Assembly (NCBI RefSeq): GCF_042242105.1
Contig: NC_092012.1
Location: forward strand, 36,663,993-36,727,992
Direction of reading: 5' to 3'
Source of the DNA: Pempheris klunzingeri
Lineage: Eukaryota; Chordata; Actinopteri; Acropomatiformes; Pempheridae
Length of the DNA stretch: 64,000 bases
In this document: positions 58,480-64,000 of the stretch, one piece after another
Numbering within the stretch: position 1 is the stretch's first letter
Layout: each line of letters opens with the position of its first letter
Program-made: the position numbers and the translations under genes
Notes under the pieces: model-generated
What the model was told of the DNA's origin: nothing
What the model saw: only the letters and a program-made list of their open reading frames with translations
Databases searched by the model: none

Positions 58480-59101
58480 AAGGTGCCCTCCTGTAAACTT
58501 CCCCGGAATGAGCCGGAGCCGCGCTGAATGCTGGGATTATGCGGGAGCGGGGAGGCTGCTGGACGCCATCTTTAAACCCCACAGAGGCCAGCTCCAGCCG
58601 CACACCGGGATGAAAAACCCTGTCCCCTCCGCGGGATCTAAGTTCACGTCGCGGAAATGGTATGATCGCTGCCCGGTGAAGTAGCCGGTACGGGACCGTC
58701 GGAGGGGACTGTGAACAGGTGGCCACGGGGCAGCGCCACCGCCGTAATCAGTTGTTATCGGAGGCGGACAACAACAATAGACGGAAAGACAACAACAACG
58801 GACGAGCTCGCTAACGGCTAGCTCAGCTAGCACCTGGCCCAGCGCTGCGCTGTTTTCTCATGCTAAGTGGTAGCTAGCTAACGTTAGCTCGTTCATCAGC
58901 AAATCTGTCCGGGGACGCTGAAATTTGACCGGAAGCCTTTTATATCTGGCGCGGGCATCCAGGTACATCTGCTGGAGCAGTCTGTCATCTCTTCGCCACT
59001 TAAAAAAAACAATTTGTACTGAAGTTTGCGTTGTGGCTTTGGTTAGCTGAAGGCTAAGTCCCGACTTCTCCCCCAGCGGCCCAGCCGGAGATGCGTGGAA
59101 G
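58480..59101 (+). promoter_or_regulatory. CpG-rich promoter and 5' UTR of ube2q2
   Basis: GC content and CpG density rise sharply (for example GGAGCCGCGCTGAATG, CCTCCGCGGGATC and GCCGGTACGGGACCGTCGG). GACGCCATCTTT at about 58561 matches a YY1-type core. There is no TATA box. This fits the CpG-island promoter of a housekeeping gene directly upstream of the ATG at 59102. Confidence 0.55.
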
Positions 59102-62100
59102 ATGTCGGTTTCGGGGCTGAAGGCCGAACTGAAGTTTTTGGAGTCCATTTTTGACCCAAACCACGAACGCTTCAGGATCATTGACTGGAAGCCTGATGAG
59201 CTGAGCTGCCAGTTTAATGTCACCGGGGAAAAGCTGCTAATTATCCACTGTAACATAACGGTAAGCGTCAGGAGTACCAGTGCCGGGCTTTAATCACTTC
59301 CCGGGTTGGTCGTTAGCGGGCTAAAGTTAGCTGGTTAACTTTAATTGCCGGGTATCAGGACAGGGTTAGGGCAACTTTAACCCACCCACAGCCGGGTGCT
59401 GAGTGGGACGGGGTTTGTGTGTCATGAGCCAGGCCTGGGTTACTGTTGAGGGTTGTTCTTCTGACAGTCCCACATTAAACCGCAAGGAAGAGCTAGCCTA
59501 GCTGTGGGCTAACGCTGCACTGTGGAAGCTAACGTCGTCAGCCCTAAACACACGTTATTATTTAGTGAGTTATCTAGCTGTTTGGTTACTGACTGTGACC
59601 CTGCTACACCTGAGCATGGAGGTCCGGTGAACTAATGAATCTGTGTGCTTTGTGCTGTGTTTCTCTGTCTGTAGGAGTCCTATCCGTCTACGCCTCCGAT
59701 ATGGTTTGTGGACTCTGATGACCCCAGCTTGGCCCAAGTCTTGGAGAGGTTGGAGGATGTGAGGAAGGGCAGCACCCTGGTAGTTATCCTTCCTTCACTG
59801 TGTGTCATTGAGGAAAACGCAGTGGTGTCAGTACACTGAGAGTCTGCTGACCATCTTCTTATTCACAGTGAACATGTCAACTATGAGCAGACTGTAAAAG
59901 TGATTCCTGAACACACATCACAGGTTTTGTGGGAGTTGTAGTGTGGACTTTCTCTAACCCTGAGACACATTGGCATTATGATGTGGTGCAGCAGTCCACT
60001 TAACAGAAATAAACTCTGAGCAGATGATTTGAGTGGAAAGCTACATCGCATTTGGCTAACCCAGTAGTGACCAGGCTGCCTCTCAGCTGGAGCATTTTTC
60101 TTTGCGTTGTTGTGACAGAACAGCAGCCAGCCAAGCTTCATCAGAGACAGGCACATGATCGGGACTGCTTAATAGTCTGTTGGCTCCTCCATTGCTTTGA
60201 TTGACTGTGCCAAATATTATTTAAGTGTTGAATACCCACTTGAGTTACTACTGAAATTTATACTAGAGTTTTAGATGACATATTTTTTGTACATCAGACT
60301 TAGGTGAGACTAGTCTAATGAAGCCTTTCTGTTGCATATATATTAAGACTGACTTCATTCATCAGGTATGAATGTTAGCCTGGTTTTCCCCGGCTCAACC
60401 AGTCATCCGGCTCAGTTACCAATGATGGGGTTAGAGTTATTTTATGTGGTGTTTCATAGACGGACACACAGAGGTCATTAATGACGCCACCTGTGGGTTC
60501 TGTTGTGGGCTGTGGGTTGGTGCTGCTACTGGGATGGTTGCTGGAGAAACTATCCGCTGGGCGCACAATGGTGTGAAGAGACTTGAAAGTGGTGGCACTC
60601 ATTCATGACTCATCCCAGCTTACGGTAGCAGGATGGATGTATCTCCAAAGTATTTATCTCCAGTTTATACCATGATCCCACTGGACAGGAACCCACTTTA
60701 GGATGAGTCTCTGCTGTGTTTGTCTGAGCACTTTGGTGTTTACCGGCGACTTCAGTGATGTGTTTGCTGAGCCAGGTGCTCAGGAGCACTCAAAGGAGCT
60801 GCCACAGAGAAACCAGCCGACGACTCCATCTGACTCGTCAGAATCGGCGTTCTGATCGTGTTCATTTAACTAAACTGCTGAGTCGACAGTGATATTAAAT
60901 GTGGCGATCTTCCACAGCAAGTGTCACTGCTGCGTTGCAATTTTTATCTTCTGTCAAGTAACTTATCCCACCCATAAAGCATTGCATGGCAGTCTACATT
61001 AGTCAGTCAGAGGGGAATTTTCTGCTGCAGGTAAATTTAAGTTTCTACTGGAGGTCTGACTTAAATACTGGGCCTGTCTTCATGCAGCGGCTGCCCCAGA
61101 GTTTTAAAGCACCAGTAAACATCATGTCTGACGTCAGTGGGGTCTTACTTGTGCCCCATATGATGGTATTAGTTTAGACAGGCAAGTTTTCATGTCAGCA
61201 GATCACTGGGACAACCTTTGAATTCAAGGTGTCTGTGACGGGTACCAACGTGTGGTGTGACATGCGGAGCTCTGTTAGCCTACTTATTCGTGCTGCTCTA
61301 TTTGTAGGACACAATAAGCTTTTTATAGAAGTGCTGTCAGCTTTTTTGGATAGAAGAGGAGGTTTCTGTTTGCACCATAAAGTAGTGATCATTCAGGTAA
61401 AGAATACATCATTGTGTGTGAGGTGAGGGCCAAACCGTGGCCCCCTGTGGATATAAGATCAGTCTATGTTTGAGTTGCTGCACAGATATGTTAGTGCTAC
61501 CCTGTATCTGAACTGCACCAGTTTAAATGCAGAACGCACAAGCTACTGGCAGCTGCTGTCTAACTGTCTTTACAAACTCTGTCAGTGTTCCTGCATTTAT
61601 TTGCTATGCCACTACAAGAAGTGTTTTATGTTTAAATCCTTAAATGGAAGTCATGTGACTGATTGGCTCAGCTTTATTGCTGCAGTGATAGGTTTCCAGT
61701 TTTCACAGTAATCCACAGGTGTAGTCTGAATGCCCTGCCCTGCGTGCTGAATAGTCTGATTGTTCATTGTATTTGGTCTCGCACAACACAGTCTGTGATA
61801 TTAAAAACATAATCTTTTAAAGATATCCTTTCAGAAATAAATAAATAAATATATATATATATATACATACACGTATGTATTTTAAAAAATCTGCTATTGA
61901 TTCCGGTGATAGCTTTGTCTCTATCACGTGTGCCATGTGCCATCACTGTGGAGCTGCATTTACAATGTGGTTTGTCTCTTCTAGCTTTTGCAGCAGTTGA
62001 AAAAACTCATCTGTGACCTTTGTCGGCTGTACAACCTTCCCCAACATCCAGATGTGGAAATGCTGGACCAGCCGCTGCCTGCAGGCCCTGTGGGACAAGA

Positions 62101-63699
62101 CCGAAAGGCAAGGCTGCCCCATTCGCTCCTGTCAGACACGTCTTGTGGCATGAAATGGCGCGTCCACTGTTTGACCATTTTTAAGGAATATGCCATGCAT
62201 ATTTAAGTCAGGATGTTTAATTAGGCTCTTCAAACCACTCTCTCGCGGTATTGTAAAGGCAGCCTGCATTACTGAGGTGTAGGTGAATGTATGACGTTCT
62301 CAGAGACTGTCAGCGAGTTCTACCGGTATTCATGGTCAGTAGTAGGTGGTTGCACTGGATGTAAAATACAGAGACCACTTTATTCAGCCTGCCTTGATGC
62401 CCTGTCTGTGGTGTGTTTATCCACAGCATGGGACAGAGGAGGTCACGTCTGAAGAAGAGGAGGAGGAGGAGATGGGAGAGGTAAGTTGTCATCAAACACC
62501 TGTTGTGCTGCATTGGGAGGCCGTGCTGGATGCTCAGTAATGAAACACGGGTGTATTTTCCTCCCATCTTAATCACCCATTATGTGAGATAGGAATGTAG
62601 TGCATGATGGACTGGTCTGTGGTTTGAAAGTATGTTTGAAGTTACACGTGATGGTTGTCTTTAGATTTGATCTGATTAGGATGGACCCACTCTGGATATT
62701 ACCAAGTTAATAGTTGATGTTTTCTGTGTTGTTCTAGGAAATTTTGGCAGTGGGCTCACTTCTCTTGACTTGGCACTCCCTGAGCAGTTTTCATGTTGCA
62801 TGCATAACTGGAGAACCAGGAAACATTAAAAATGTCTAAATGATCTAACGTGAACCAACAGGACATCGAGGATCTGGACCACTATGAAATGAAAGAGGAG
62901 GAGCCTGTGGATGGGAAGAAATCTGAGGACGATGGGATTGAGAAGGAGAATCTGGCCATCTTGGAGAAGATCAGAAAGAACCAGAGGCAGGACCACTTGA
63001 ATGTAAGTCTTTATTCACTGAAGTACATTTGTGCTAAGGAGATCATGGCCATATTTGATCAATTACCATATTTAATCTAAGACCTGACTTAATTGAATTC
63101 AGAATTTAACTAAGGAATTTATACAGTGTAAGCTCATTGCATCAGATTCCTTTGTGAATGAAGTGGGGGAGAATTGGTGAGACATTCATGCATTCGTCTG
63201 ACAGTAGGGAGTGTGTTTCTGAAGGTGAAGACAGCTCATATTCACATATATCTTACCATCTTCCCCTCACCAACATGTATGAAGATCAGTTTTTCTTCTG
63301 GGTAAGACTCTCAGCTGGCTCATCGTCCTGTGCAGTTAGCTGCTCAGCTGTGAGGCTTTCTTGGTACCAGAAACGTGTCCAAAATACAGTGATATCTTAA
63401 GTATGGAGCTAGTGGTGTTTCATGAACTTGATTTACATGTTTCTGAATCTTTTGAGGAGGATCAGTGAGATACTCTCGAGTGTGCTGGTATTAATGCTGG
63501 CGTGTTGGAGAGTAAAGCTTTCTCGTTGGCCCAAGTAAAGTACAGGTGACAGTGAATTTCAGAGCATTGGCTTCTTTGTCATTACGGCTCTAGTTGTTGT
63601 GTTGTATTTTGCAGGGAGCTGTGTCTGGTTCAGTTCAAGCCTCTGACCGCCTGATGAAGGAGCTTAGAGAAATCTACAGGTCTCAGAGTTACAAGACAG
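59102..63699 (+). CDS. ube2q2: Ubiquitin-conjugating enzyme E2 Q2, N-terminal part
   Basis: Coding exons in the window: 59102-59260, 59675-59779, 61985-62107, 62427-62480, 62862-63002 and 63615-63699, about 222 codons. The gene continues past the right edge. E2 Q2 accepts ubiquitin from E1 and passes it to substrates. The part here is the RWD-like N-terminal domain ([20 protein letters not shown] ... [17 protein letters not shown]) and the acidic linker ([31 protein letters not shown]). The start of the E2 region follows ([20 protein letters not shown]). The catalytic Cys is outside the window. [13 protein letters not shown] and [15 protein letters not shown] identify Q2 family members. Exon 3 appears to end with a GC donor (AAG|GCAAGG at 62108). 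All exons stay in frame across the proposed junctions. Confidence 0.93.
59780..61984 (+). other. ube2q2 intron 2
   Basis: 2.2-kb intron with no separate gene. An AT microsatellite with flanking ATAC lies at about 61845-61880. Remaining sequence is unremarkable. Confidence 0.6.
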
Positions 63700-64000
63700 G
63701 TATGCACACACACCTGTGCCAAAGGGTTGCGCCTGACTCCACCTGGGCACTAGCACACATCCCTACCCACCCTCACACAGAGTAACAATCAGCTCTCTGG
63801 ATGTGACGGTTCATGAGCACTGGTGAACATTTAGCATAGCAATGTTAACACGATCAGAGGAACATTTTAGTCTCACGCTCATGAAGCCAGCTCCACCCTG
63901 TGGTGGCTCTTCTGTAGATTACTCCACCCTGTTTGTCAGTGTCTCCTGAAGGCTTTACCAACACCATTCTGACACTTTTTTTTCACAGCAGCATAACAAA

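Noticed and set aside
58457-58684. 75-aa frame in the CpG-rich region before ube2q2
   Set aside because: High GC lengthens chance frames; the conserved ube2q2 start is at 59102 and no homology was seen here.

Overview
This is a chromosomal window from a ray-finned fish, probably a percomorph teleost. The evidence is spliced vertebrate genes with GT-AG introns, intronless-coding UGT5-type glucuronosyltransferases, a truncated fish LINE, a Tc1 transposon, LINE remnants and many minisatellites. Nothing prokaryotic or viral was seen.

The core is the conserved neuronal nicotinic acetylcholine receptor cluster: chrna5 (+, 5320-11108), chrna3 (-, 21423-29293) and chrnb4 (-, 33534-43862). Order and orientation match the human CHRNA5-CHRNA3-CHRNB4 locus. 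All exons could be placed by splice sites and protein homology, giving predicted proteins of 473, 561 and 521 aa. Their products would co-assemble as pentameric cation channels: alpha3/beta4 form the agonist sites and alpha5 is an accessory subunit. The chrna5 gene has lost the vicinal cysteine pair that defines alpha subunits and carries an extra 76-bp intron.

Two UDP-glucuronosyltransferase genes flank chrna5 in divergent orientation (1146-2732 minus; 14386-15972 plus), each 528 aa in one coding exon. Their C-terminal donor-binding halves are almost identical and their N-terminal halves are clearly diverged, so they form a ~730-bp inverted repeat around chrna5. The second copy sits between the 3' ends of chrna5 and chrna3.

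The right end (59102 to the window edge) holds the first six coding exons of ube2q2, an E2 ubiquitin-conjugating enzyme, on the plus strand. Its catalytic UBC domain lies beyond the window. About 15 kb between chrnb4 and ube2q2 has no recognisable gene, only LINE remnants and simple repeats.

Repeats are abundant. They include a ~2-kb 12-bp satellite just downstream of chrna5, a 48-bp and a 72-bp minisatellite and a 10-bp array on the left, and a 31-bp minisatellite at 18.8-19.0 kb. There is an ~0.8-kb GC-rich array inside a chrnb4 intron with six perfect CRE palindromes, and a minisatellite at 57.7-58.05 kb. A possible small gene encoding a signal peptide and an acidic tail is outlined at 18.4-19.4 kb with low confidence.
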